Source of the DNA: an uncultured Gammaproteobacteria bacterium
Lineage (GTDB): Bacteria > Pseudomonadota > Gammaproteobacteria > GCA-001735895
Assembly: GCA_937980285.1 (NCBI GenBank)
Contig: CALJQI010000408.1
Span: forward strand, 1 to 9,643
Direction: 5' to 3'
Length of the DNA: 9,643 nt
Numbering within the stretch: the first letter of the stretch is position 1; every line of letters begins with the position of its first letter. A program made the translations under genes and the position numbers. Below, piece by piece: positions 1 to 6,870 of the stretch. Under the pieces are notes generated by a model. That model saw nothing but the letters and a program-made list of their open reading frames with translations, was not told the origin of the DNA and ran no database searches.

Positions 1-1842
1 ATCGGATACGTCGGCATCGGTTTCGTTACTCGCTTTCACGTAGGTGCCGATGCCGCCGTTCCAGAGCAGGTCTACCGGCGCCTTGAGAATATTGATGATC
101 AACTCGTCGGGTGTCAGGTGCTCTTCCTTGCAATGCAGTAGCTGCTGCATCTGCGGCGTCAAATCGATGCGCTTGGCCTTGCGCGAAAATACGCCGCCGC
201 CCTTGCTGATCAGGCGCTTGTCGTAGTCGTTCCAGGTCGATCGCGCGAGCCCGAACATGCGTTGACGCTCTTTGAAGCTCTTGCGCACGTCGGGGCTGGG
301 ATCGAGGAAAATATGCATATGATTGAAGGCCGCGACCAGCTGTATACACGGCGACAGCAGCATGCCGTTGCCGAATACGTCTCCCGACATATCGCCGATG
401 CCGACCACTGTGAATTTCTCTTTTTGAATATCCTTGCCCAGGCCGCGGAAATGACGTTTGACCGACTCCCAGCCGCCGCGCGCCGTAATGCCCATTTTCT
501 TGTGGTCGTAACCTTGCGAACCACCTGAAGCAAAGGCGTCCTCGAGCCAGAAATCATGCTGCTCGGAGATACCGTTGGCAACGTCGGAAAACGCGGCCGT
601 GCCCTTGTCGGCGGCAACCACTAGATAAGGATCGGGATCGTCGTGAACCCGGGTTTGCAATGGTTGCGTGATCTCGTTGCCGATACGGTTATCGGTCAGT
701 TCCAGCAGTGAATTGATATACAGCGAGTAACAGGCCTGGACTTCCGCGTAAACCTCGCTCGGTGCAACGCTGGCGATTTGCTTGGTGATGAATCCGCCCT
801 TGGAGCCGGCGGGCACGATGACGGCGTTCTTCACCATCTGCGCTTTCATCAGGCCGAGTACCTCGGTGCGGTAATCCTCGCGCCGGTCCGACCAGCGGAT
901 GCCGCCGCGTGCGACTCGGCCGCCGCGCAGATGAATACCCTCGAAGCGCGCGGCGTATACATAAATCTCACAAAAAGGGCTGGGTTTCGGCAAACGCTCG
1001 ACGCGCCGCGAGTCGAGCTTGAAGCTGATGTGCCCGGTGCCTTGAGTATCATGCTGAAAGTAATTGGTGCGCACGGTGGACTCGACCAGGTTCAGCATGC
1101 GTTTGTAAATCAGGTCGTGATCGAGCGATTCGATATCGTGCAGCTTTTGCCGGATCTGTTCGAACAGCTCGAGATAGGAATCCCGCTCGACCCGGTGCGG
1201 ATCGAACTTGTGCAGGAAACTTCGCACCAGCAGCAGCGTGATATCGGGATAGCTGTTAAGCGTTTCGATAATGTATTCACGGCTGTGAGGAAAGCGGACC
1301 TGCTGAAGATAGGCGGTATAGGCGCGCAGGATCTGGATGTTTTCCGCCTTGATACAGGCACTGAACAACAGGTGGTTGAAGTCGTCGTTCTCGCTTCGAT
1401 GCTGCCAGATACTTTCGAACAGCTGGCTGAAAAACTGCGGAATTTTTTCCCTGTCGACATCGCAGATGTTGGCGCCGTTGCCGAGGGTGAAATGATTGAT
1501 CCAGTAATTCCTGTTACCCAGCCTGATGCGGTAGGGCCGTCCGATCAGCACCTCCAGCCCCATCGATTCGAAAATCGGCATCGATTGCGACAGCGGAATC
1601 GAGTCCTTGAGCGTATACAGCTTGATCGAGAAGTTTTTCGGATCGCGCGAAATCTTTACCAGGCGCGCCTGCGCCCGGTTTCGCGTATTGATGGTTGCCA
1701 GTACTTCAAGATCGGGGATGGCGTCGCCGACCGAGAAATCCCCCTGGTAGTTTTCGGAGAAGGTTTCTTCGCTCAGTTTCAGCTTCGACAGATCCGGGTT
1801 AGTCTTGATCTGATTGAATAATTGAGTGTACCACTTGTTCAT
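1..1842 (-). CDS. NAD-specific glutamate dehydrogenase, large-subunit class (5' part, runs off window)
   Basis: This enzyme oxidatively deaminates L-glutamate to 2-oxoglutarate and ammonium with NAD+ in the cytoplasm. The minus-strand frame is open without a stop for 614 codons from an ATG at 1842 to the window edge. The N-terminal part (about residues 1-290) carries no motif I can name. The catalytic domain begins near ARGGIRWSD (311-319). It continues with LMKAQMVKN (331-339) and PAGSKGG (344-350), whose Lys348 is the expected catalytic lysine. A dinucleotide-binding glycine motif, GIGDMSGDVFGNG, follows. These are hallmarks of the Bac_GDH family. In the well-known ~180-kDa members the catalytic motifs lie several hundred residues further in, so this copy resembles the shorter ~115-kDa type. 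The frame is closed upstream by a TAA at 1978-1980, so it can be at most about 45 codons longer. GGGGACAGGA sits just before the ATG. Identity is very secure; the size class is inferred. Confidence 0.95.
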   Translation of the reverse strand, partial: MNKWYTQLFNQIKTNPDLSKLKLSEETFSENYQGDFSVGDAIPDLEVLATINTRNRAQARLVKISRDPKNFSIKLYTLKDSIPLSQSMPIFESMGLEVLIGRPYRIRLGNRNYWINHFTLGNGANICDVDREKIPQFFSQLFESIWQHRSENDDFNHLLFSACIKAENIQILRAYTAYLQQVRFPHSREYIIETLNSYPDITLLLVRSFLHKFDPHRVERDSYLELFEQIRQKLHDIESLDHDLIYKRMLNLVESTVRTNYFQHDTQGTGHISFKLDSRRVERLPKPSPFCEIYVYAARFEGIHLRGGRVARGGIRWSDRREDYRTEVLGLMKAQMVKNAVIVPAGSKGGFITKQIASVAPSEVYAEVQACYSLYINSLLELTDNRIGNEITQPLQTRVHDDPDPYLVVAADKGTAAFSDVANGISEQHDFWLEDAFASGGSQGYDHKKMGITARGGWESVKRHFRGLGKDIQKEKFTVVGIGDMSGDVFGNGMLLSPCIQLVAAFNHMHIFLDPSPDVRKSFKERQRMFGLARSTWNDYDKRLISKGGGVFSRKAKRIDLTPQMQQLLHCKEEHLTPDELIINILKAPVDLLWNGGIGTYVKASNETDADVSD

Positions 1843-1873
1843 TCCTGTCCCCGTTCGTTCTTCAGCCCGCGGT

Positions 1874-1879
1874 ATTGTA
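1874..1879 (-). promoter_or_regulatory. Possible -10 element for the glutamate dehydrogenase gene
   Basis: On the minus strand the hexamer TACAAT lies about 32 bases upstream of the ATG at 1842, which would leave a leader of roughly 25 bases. A markedly AT-rich block (about 1881-1915) lies upstream of it and could act as an UP-like element. No convincing -35 box sits at the usual 16-18 base spacing; a TTGGCA lies too far upstream. This is a weak prediction. Confidence 0.3.
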
Positions 1880-1985
1880 AACCGATTAAGAGAAATAAAT
1901 TTAATCTTTATTGCCAAAGCCGGTGAAATTAATCGCCAGCCAACAGCCGGCAAAAGACATGTCGAACCCGCTACCCGTTACTACT

Positions 1986-2053
1986 CCGATTTCGACTGAG
2001 GCGAGCAGTGCCTGAATTCATCGAGGCCACCTCTGTGACGAATCCGAAATCGG
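1986..2053. repeat. 9-bp inverted repeat with about 50-base spacer
   Basis: CCGATTTCG at 1986-1994 is an exact reverse complement of CGAAATCGG at 2045-2053. The match does not extend beyond nine bases. The right arm, CCGAAATCGG, is itself nearly palindromic. It could be a paired regulator site, a long-loop hairpin or chance; the sequence alone does not decide. Confidence 0.35.
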
Positions 2054-2267
2054 TTGTGTAGATGTTGTCATGATGCGGCCGGCGGTGTCGTATTTCTGAA
2101 TTGCCGCGTTGCGCCGAGCGAAGGTATGGGAAAACAGGCTCTACAGAATTGTGAGCGGGATGCTTTCGTGCGTTTCGTCGTCGAACTCCATCCGCCTATC
2201 GACACCGCAACCGCTGACGGTAATGCCTGTCTGATTGACTCCAGCAGCCAGGTCTGCCGAATTCCGG

Positions 2268-2777
2268 CTAGCTTATGACGCGGTAGAACTCGGCGTGGTC
2301 GCAGGCCGGGCAGCGCGGAATCTGGCCTGTTTTCGGGAGATTGATACTGTTGTCGCAATGGTTGCAGTTAAAGGTGCCGGCGTTGCAGACTTCGCCGCTG
2401 CGATAAAGGCTGGCCTGGTGATCTTCGTATTCGAATTCGTGAAAATCGAGCCAGGTTTTATCGGCGGCGCGAGCGATCAGGTCGATAAAACGGTCTTCCA
2501 CCAGCGTCAGGTCAAAGCTCAACCAGTCCTTGAGTTCCTTGCGTTGCTGGTTCAACGTCCTGTTGGCCTTGTGCATATCGCGTTTCAGCGTTGCACCCAG
2601 GCTTTCGGCCTCTTCCTGGCTCAGCGCATACAGCTCGCGCGCGAGAACCTGGGCGTTGTGTATCATTTCATCCACGGTCGGCGCTAACGCCTCTTCGGCC
2701 TTGTGTACCGCTTCGCTGACGTTTTCCACCATGTGGTCGAATGCCGCAACCAGTTTTTCTTTATCGTTTATGTCCAT
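2268..2777 (-). CDS. YbeL-like zinc-ribbon protein (DUF1451 family)
   Basis: The product has 169 residues and unknown function. The first ~120 residues are acidic, charged and mostly helical, with several heptad-like stretches. The C-terminus carries a zinc ribbon with two CxxC pairs, Cys138/Cys141 and Cys156/Cys159. The SGEV preceding the ribbon, the CP-C-H-xxF-R-type ending and the overall layout match Escherichia coli YbeL, the DUF1451 family. An extra cysteine (Cys131) lies just before the ribbon. I chose the ATG at 2777 because the frame's longer option begins at a GTG (2837), adds a 20-residue non-conserved leader and would overlap the divergent gene. The upstream GAAAG is too close to be a good ribosome binding site. 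It stands alone, divergent from the DUF4442 gene. Family assignment is good; the biochemical role is not known to me. Confidence 0.9.
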   Translation of the reverse strand: MDINDKEKLVAAFDHMVENVSEAVHKAEEALAPTVDEMIHNAQVLARELYALSQEEAESLGATLKRDMHKANRTLNQQRKELKDWLSFDLTLVEDRFIDLIARAADKTWLDFHEFEYEDHQASLYRSGEVCNAGTFNCNHCDNSINLPKTGQIPRCPACDHAEFYRVIS

Positions 2778-2793
2778 ACTTTCATTAATAACG

Positions 2794-2800
2794 CATAATA
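2794..2800. promoter_or_regulatory. Possible shared -10 region for the divergent YbeL-like and DUF4442 genes
   Basis: Only 53 bases separate the two divergent starts. CATAATA here reads as CATAAT on the plus strand and TATTAT on the minus strand, so one AT-rich patch could serve as the -10 element in both directions. Neither strand shows a good -35 box. Low confidence. Confidence 0.2.
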
Positions 2801-2830
2801 TCGAAGCGCACAAGCAAGCCTTCAGTTTGG

Positions 2831-3322
2831 ATGACACAGATCAAATCAAGCGACTATCGCGGCCCGGTTTTAAAGTGGTGGCAGCGCCTTTCGGCCTGGC
2901 CCGGCGGTGCCTGGCTTTTCAGCCTCGCGCTTGGCCTGATCGCGCCGTATAGCGGCAGCATCGGTGTCCGCATCGAGGAGATCAGACCCGGCTATGCGCG
3001 TCTGACGATGCGCGATCGACGCCGGGTACGCAATCATCTGAAGTCGATTCACGCCATTGCCCTGGTTAACCTGGGTGAAATCGCCACCGGGCTTGCGCTG
3101 CTGTCTAACTTCAGCGCCGACATGCGCGGCATCCTGGTTGGCATCGAGGCCGAATATATCAAAAAGGCCCGCGGCAAATTAACCGCTGTTGCCGAATTCC
3201 AAATGCCGCTGAAACTCGAGGACAACACTCCCTGTGAACTCGAAGCATGCTTGCGGGATCAGTCCGGGGAGACCGTGACCCGGGTCAGGGCGACCTGGCT
3301 GGTGGGATACAAATCGTCTTGA
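2831..3322 (+). CDS. DUF4442 hotdog-fold protein (PaaI-like thioesterase relative)
   Basis: The 163-residue product resembles the DUF4442 branch of the hotdog superfamily, whose relatives hydrolyse or bind acyl-CoA or acyl-ACP thioesters. The key stretch is NHLKSIHAIALVNLGEIATG (68-87). It corresponds to the 'N-H-x-G-S-V-H-A' turn and the central hotdog helix, with His74 and Glu83 as candidate active-site residues. A weakly conserved amphipathic N-terminus (about 14-45) precedes it. I see no signal peptide. The substrate cannot be read from the sequence. It is the first gene of a tight three-gene run: its TGA (3320-3322) overlaps the probable TTG start of the flavoprotein gene as TTGA. The ATG at 2831 lacks a strong ribosome binding site, but no better start exists before the conserved region. 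Fold assignment is fairly sure; activity is inferred. Confidence 0.82.
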   Translation: MTQIKSSDYRGPVLKWWQRLSAWPGGAWLFSLALGLIAPYSGSIGVRIEEIRPGYARLTMRDRRRVRNHLKSIHAIALVNLGEIATGLALLSNFSADMRGILVGIEAEYIKKARGKLTAVAEFQMPLKLEDNTPCELEACLRDQSGETVTRVRATWLVGYKSS

Positions 3323-4317
3323 ATCGAATCTTCCCCGAAGCGGCCACCCGTTTTTGCCGGCAGCTGGGCATTCGCTACCCGGTGATCGGCGGCGCGATGT
3401 ATCCCTGCAGTAATCCCGAACTGACCGCCGCGGTATCCGAGGCCGGCGGCATCGGTATCCTGCAGCCGATTTCCCTGACCTACGTACATGGTCACGATTA
3501 TCGCGACGGCATCCGCCTGATGCGTAAGCTAACCGATAAACCGCTTGGCATGAATGCGCTGATCGAAAAGTCATCGAAAAAATACCAGCAACGCATGTCG
3601 GAGTGGATCGATATCGCGCTCGAGGAGGGCGTTCGCTTTTTCGTCACTTCGCTGGGCAAGCCCGACTGGGTCGTCGAACGGGTGCATGCTGCCGGCGGCC
3701 TGGTGTATCACGATGTTACCGAGTTGAAATGGGCCCGCATCGGCCTCGATAATGGCGTCGACGGCCTGATCTGTGTCAACAACCGGGCCGGTGGGCATGC
3801 CGGGTCCAGGTCGATGTCTGAACTGTACCAGGAATTACAGGCGCTCGAGGTGCCACTGGTTTGTGCCGGCGGGGTGGGTGGCGCCGCCGAATTCTGGCGG
3901 GCGCTCGGACAGGGCTACGCGGCCTGCCAGCTGGGAACCCGTTTTATCGCCAGCGACGAATGCCGCGCCAGCGACGCCTATAAACAGGCAGTGGTCGACG
4001 CCAATGAGAGCGACATCGTGTTGTCAGAGCGGGTTACCGGTGTACCGGTAGCGGTCATCAATACGGAATTCATCAGGCGCAGCGGCACCGATCTGAACTG
4101 GTTTTCGCGCCGGATGTTGAGCGGCAACAGGAGCAAGCACTGGATGCGAATGTTTTACGGCCTGAAGTCGATCTGGCAACTGAAGCGATCGTCGCTGGAT
4201 GAAAGCGGGAGCCGGGATTACTGGCAGGCCGGAAAGAGTGTCGCCGGCGTCGACAGCATCGAATCCTGCGAGTCGATCATGCAACAACTGATTTCTTTTG
4301 AGGGCAGGGCACCATGA
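3319..4317 (+). CDS. Nitronate monooxygenase / FabK-type FMN oxidoreductase
   Basis: The 332-residue product is an FMN-binding TIM-barrel enzyme of the 2-nitropropane dioxygenase family. That family includes nitronate monooxygenases and the enoyl-ACP reductases FabK and PfaD. Visible signatures are the N-terminal RYPVIGGAMY (19-28), EAGGIGIL (41-48), AGGHAG (157-162) with the family's conserved His160, the phosphate-binding AGGVGG (183-188) and LGTRF (205-209). The C-terminal YWQAGKSVAG (301-310) resembles the end of FabK-like proteins. I start it at TTG 3319, because the only earlier in-frame start, ATG 3247, adds 24 residues that are just the DUF4442 reading shifted in frame. Its TGA (4315-4317) overlaps the next ATG as ATGA. 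A hotdog-fold neighbour makes an acyl-chain substrate as plausible as a nitronate, but this is inference. Family is secure; substrate is unknown. Confidence 0.88.
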   Translation: MNRIFPEAATRFCRQLGIRYPVIGGAMYPCSNPELTAAVSEAGGIGILQPISLTYVHGHDYRDGIRLMRKLTDKPLGMNALIEKSSKKYQQRMSEWIDIALEEGVRFFVTSLGKPDWVVERVHAAGGLVYHDVTELKWARIGLDNGVDGLICVNNRAGGHAGSRSMSELYQELQALEVPLVCAGGVGGAAEFWRALGQGYAACQLGTRFIASDECRASDAYKQAVVDANESDIVLSERVTGVPVAVINTEFIRRSGTDLNWFSRRMLSGNRSKHWMRMFYGLKSIWQLKRSSLDESGSRDYWQAGKSVAGVDSIESCESIMQQLISFEGRAP

Positions 4318-4928
4318 AAAACATTCTTTACTACGTTCACGACCCGATGTGCAGCTGGTGCTGGGGTTTCGAAACCACGCGGCAGAAGATATTTGACGAG
4401 CTGGACGGAAAGATGGAAATTCGCCGAATGCTGGGAGGACTCGCGCCCGACTCGGATTTGCCGATGGCGCAACCGATGCGCGACATGCTGCAACAGACCT
4501 GGCATCGCATCGAGCAAACGATTCCAGGCACCCGTTTCAATTTCGATTTCTGGGAAAAATGCCAGCCCCGGCGCTCGACCTATCCCTCCAATCGCGCAGT
4601 GCTGGCTGCTCGCGCGCAAGGCGAAGCCTACGACGCATTGATGACCGCGCGCGTCCAGCGGGCCTATTACCTGGAAGCGCGCAACCCGTCCGATAACGAT
4701 ACCCTGATCGAGCTGGCGGCCGATATCGGCCTGCAAGCGGAGCCCTTCGCCGCCGCCCTGGTCGCGCCGGCGACGCAGCAACAACTGGTCGAGGAAATCC
4801 AGGCCAGCCGTAGAATGGGTATCGACAGTTTTCCCAGTCTCGCCGTGCAAAAGGCGGATCGATTATTTCATATCGGTTTGAATTACACCGACGCGCAGGC
4901 GATGCTGGCGCAAATCGAGTCGCTCTGA
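4314..4928 (+). CDS. Cytoplasmic DsbA/FrnE-like CxxC thiol-redox protein
   Basis: The 204-residue product is a thioredoxin-fold protein of the DsbA/FrnE-like group. After a first beta strand (NILYYVHD) it carries the redox motif CSWC at 13-16, in the context DPMCSWCWGF typical of this group. A helical insertion spans about residues 45-165. The probable cis-proline loop is FPS at 173-175. There is no signal peptide, so unlike periplasmic DsbA it should act in the cytoplasm as a dithiol-disulfide oxidoreductase or isomerase; its partner is unknown. Its ATG sits inside the flavoprotein stop codon (ATGA), with a purine-rich GAGGGCAGGG just upstream, so translation is probably coupled. It ends 52 bases before the convergent HDOD gene, with no clear terminator between. 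Glutathione-S-transferase kappa and chromene-carboxylate isomerases share the fold, but the intact CxxC favours redox work. Confidence 0.88.
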   Translation: MKNILYYVHDPMCSWCWGFETTRQKIFDELDGKMEIRRMLGGLAPDSDLPMAQPMRDMLQQTWHRIEQTIPGTRFNFDFWEKCQPRRSTYPSNRAVLAARAQGEAYDALMTARVQRAYYLEARNPSDNDTLIELAADIGLQAEPFAAALVAPATQQQLVEEIQASRRMGIDSFPSLAVQKADRLFHIGLNYTDAQAMLAQIESL

Positions 4929-4980
4929 TTCGCCTTCCAGGCTATTCGAAAGAAGACGCGGTAGCCGAGAGAAACGCGGG

Positions 4981-5811
4981 CTAAAAAATCGCGTCCTTGA
5001 TTTCTTCAACCTCGATGACGCCGCCGGTCATGTTGATTTCCTCTGTACCGGTGTGCATGCCGAGGCGCTCGAATGCCGATACCTGGGAATGATCGATATC
5101 GGCCAGCGGGTGGAACGGATCATCGAGCGTTTGCAACAGGGCGACCTGGACGATATCGACGTAGTCCGCCTTGCCGTTGTCGCCGTTTCTGTCGATATCG
5201 AGGTGCTCGGCGGGCACCTTGACCAGGGCTTCGCTAAAACCCCAGTTTTCGAGGATACGGCTACCGACGATCGGGTGGATTTTATACAGCAGCCGTTCCA
5301 GTTCCTGCGGATCGTCTAGCACTTCGGGATTGCTTTCCGCCTTGACCAGGATGGGGGACAGCCCTATCGAATGCGTCAGGCCGGCCAGTAGCGCGCTGTC
5401 GGCTTCCAGCGTGGTCGAGGATTTGGCGATCATGGCGCTCAGCGCGGCGACATCGGTGCTTTGCTTCCAGGCCTTGCGTAAATACTCATCCACCGCCGGG
5501 TGGGTCGCCTGAAACAATTGCTTCATCACCAAGCTGGTGGCCAGGCTGCGCACCGTGTCCAGCCCCATGCGCATGGTTGCGGCCTGCACCGTTTCTGCCG
5601 GATTGATACCGCGGTAAAGCGCCGAGTTTCCGACCTGGACGATACGAGCCGAAAGCGCCGCGTCGGTTTCGATGATCTTCGAAACATCGGTTATCGACGC
5701 ATTATCGTCATCCGCGGTTTCGCGCACGCGTATTGCGACTTCGGGCAGGGTTGGGAGCGGTAAACGATCGTTTTCGAGATCGTCGATGATGGATTCCGGC
5801 GTAATGCTCAT
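4981..5811 (-). CDS. HDOD-domain signalling protein with altered HD pair
   Basis: The 276-residue product is a stand-alone HDOD protein, a family of modified HD-fold proteins found in bacterial signalling and often involved in protein contacts rather than hydrolysis. The opening LPLPTLPEVAIRV (17-29) and the helix IIETDAALSARIVQVGNSAL (46-65) are classical HDOD landmarks. Where catalytic HD phosphohydrolases read His-Asp, this protein reads LTHSIG (145-150): His147 followed by Ser148. Later histidines are His179 in IHPIVG and His203 in AEHLD. The loss of the aspartate argues against metal-dependent phosphohydrolase activity, as expected for HDOD. An acidic tail of about 25 residues follows the domain. 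There is no fused receiver, GGDEF or EAL domain, signal peptide or membrane segment. The gene appears to be a single unit, convergent with the trio and 72 bases downstream of ygfZ. Its partner is not apparent from the context. Confidence 0.9.
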   Translation of the reverse strand: MSITPESIIDDLENDRLPLPTLPEVAIRVRETADDDNASITDVSKIIETDAALSARIVQVGNSALYRGINPAETVQAATMRMGLDTVRSLATSLVMKQLFQATHPAVDEYLRKAWKQSTDVAALSAMIAKSSTTLEADSALLAGLTHSIGLSPILVKAESNPEVLDDPQELERLLYKIHPIVGSRILENWGFSEALVKVPAEHLDIDRNGDNGKADYVDIVQVALLQTLDDPFHPLADIDHSQVSAFERLGMHTGTEEINMTGGVIEVEEIKDAIF

Positions 5812-5814
5812 TGT

Positions 5815-5848
5815 TACTCGAGTGGTTTACTTAACTAACACACGAGTA
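5815..5848. repeat. Short inverted repeat just upstream of the HDOD start
   Basis: TACTCG (5815-5820) pairs with CGAGTA (5843-5848) across 22 bases, beginning three bases before the HDOD ATG. If transcribed it would fold back over the poor ribosome binding region (GAGTAACA). If the -10 proposed at 5845-5850 is right, however, the far arm would not be in the message and the repeat would more likely be an operator. It may be chance at six base pairs. Confidence 0.25.
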
Positions 5849-5850
5849 TA
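5845..5850 (-). promoter_or_regulatory. Possible -10 element for the HDOD gene
   Basis: TATACT on the minus strand differs from the consensus TATAAT by one base and lies about 34 bases upstream of the HDOD ATG. I find no matching -35 box and no extended TG, so it may need an activator or may be coincidental. Confidence 0.27.
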
Positions 5851-5883
5851 GATGTCATTTCCAGTTTCGTAGCTCGATTAGGA

Positions 5884-6870
5884 TTAATTTTCCATCGAAT
5901 ATGGCAAGTCGACGTTGCGAATTCTGGTTTCGGGTTGATTCAAAAGCAGCAGCTTACCGTCGTCGGCCCGGTCGATGCGAGCCACGTAAAGGCAATGGCA
6001 GAGTCCATTGGCGTCGAACTCAGCGTCGACCACCTTACCGCTGCCGTCGGCCTCGGTTTTCCCCGCCGACACCAGTTCGTCGCCCGGTTGTGGTAACTGA
6101 CCGGTTTCGAGTTCGGCAAGGTACATGCGTCGCTTCAGCTTGCCCAGGTATTGCATGCGCGCAACGATTTCCTGACCCGGGTAGCAGCCTTTCCTGAAAC
6201 TGACGCCGCCGAGGGCTCCCAGGTTCGCCATTTGCAATACGAACTCTTCCGATGTCTTGGGATGTATCGACGGAATGCCGGCCCTGACCTCGGACAGATG
6301 CCAGGCGGCATAACCCGCAACCTCCAGGTTTTCGGCAAAAGTTTTCCACAGGCCAATAGCCTCGTCGGCGGAAAGGCAGAGCAAAAGGAATCGCCGTTGA
6401 GATGCCCAGGGTTCCAGTTGCATCGCTATTAACGAGTCGTTTTGCTCCACCGCGTTGGTGCTAGTCGGCAGTAGCGGATGCTGGAGCACTTCGGTGCGGT
6501 CGGTGACCAGCGCAAAACGCGCGAAGTAATCGCTGGCGTCGGCCAGCGTTACCCGGGATTGCACAATGTACTTGTAAAGCTGCTGCAGCAACGGCGTCAC
6601 CATCTGCCTGGCGGTGACCAGGATATAGCCATTGGATACCTGGATTACCCGGAAAATGCCGAGCAATCTGCCCTTTGGCGTCGAGTAGGAACTCAGCTGC
6701 AGCCGGGTTTCGTCGATCATCGCGATATCGTTGCTGAGCTGGTTTTGCAGGAAGTCGGCCGCATCGGCGCCGGTGACCAGAATGAGCCCGACTTCATCGG
6801 TTGAGCAAATAAAGTTTTCGCTCGCGCTGACATCGCTGTAACGTGCCTCGAATTGCTGCCAATGAATCAT
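5884..6870 (-). CDS. ygfZ: tRNA-modifying / Fe-S maintenance protein YgfZ
   Basis: The 328-residue product is a folate-binding protein related to the glycine-cleavage T-protein. In Escherichia coli YgfZ supports the activity of certain Fe-S enzymes, including the tRNA methylthiolase MiaB. The diagnostic motif KGCYPGQE (227-234) with its essential cysteine, Cys229, is intact. It follows EVRAGIP (194-200) and precedes a C-terminal barrel-like domain. The N-terminal half has the family's GADAADFLQNQLSND (34-48) and STPKGRLL (63-70). Its length is typical of the family. The ATG at 6870 overlaps the queG stop as ATGA, so the two are almost certainly co-transcribed and translationally coupled. Both belong to tRNA modification and Fe-S chemistry, which supports the pairing. 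No terminator is visible in the 72 bases to the HDOD gene, so some read-through into it is possible. Confidence 0.95.
   Translation of the reverse strand: MIHWQQFEARYSDVSASENFICSTDEVGLILVTGADAADFLQNQLSNDIAMIDETRLQLSSYSTPKGRLLGIFRVIQVSNGYILVTARQMVTPLLQQLYKYIVQSRVTLADASDYFARFALVTDRTEVLQHPLLPTSTNAVEQNDSLIAMQLEPWASQRRFLLLCLSADEAIGLWKTFAENLEVAGYAAWHLSEVRAGIPSIHPKTSEEFVLQMANLGALGGVSFRKGCYPGQEIVARMQYLGKLKRRMYLAELETGQLPQPGDELVSAGKTEADGSGKVVDAEFDANGLCHCLYVARIDRADDGKLLLLNQPETRIRNVDLPYSMEN

Larger units (their letters stand above)
1843..2267. other. Gene-poor spacer between the glutamate dehydrogenase and YbeL-like genes
   Basis: This spacer of about 425 bases is unusually long for a window where most genes overlap or lie under 100 bases apart. 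Its left end is AT-rich and probably holds the dehydrogenase promoter. The rest has coding-like base composition but no recognisable gene. A plus-strand frame from ATG 2126 to a TGA at 2276-2278 would encode 50 residues. It has no well-placed ribosome binding site and runs 11 bases into the YbeL-like gene, so I do not call it. GCCG-AATTC-CGGC (2256-2268) forms a small hairpin at the YbeL-like stop codon but has no T-run, so it is not a clear terminator. I recognise no RNA gene. Confidence 0.6.

Noticed and set aside
778..1821. Long plus-strand open frame of 347 codons
   Set aside because: It is entirely antisense to the glutamate dehydrogenase frame, which carries clear family motifs. Its translation resembles no family I know and is explained by codon bias in GC-rich DNA.
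2126..2278. Plus-strand 50-residue frame starting at ATG 2126
   Set aside because: It has no properly spaced ribosome binding site and no family resemblance, and it overlaps the end of the YbeL-like gene. It is too weak to call as a gene.
2778..2837. Longer YbeL-like start at GTG 2837
   Set aside because: It adds a 20-residue leader unlike the family, overlaps the divergent DUF4442 gene start and lacks support over the ATG at 2777.
4218..4850. Minus-strand open frame of 210 codons opposite the flavoprotein and CxxC genes
   Set aside because: It is antisense to two well-supported coding regions and shows no recognisable domain.
4929..4980. Bidirectional terminator between the convergent CxxC and HDOD genes
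   Set aside because: Only a 5-bp GGCTA/TAGCC pairing with a long loop is visible. The nearby A-run is not preceded by a stable stem.
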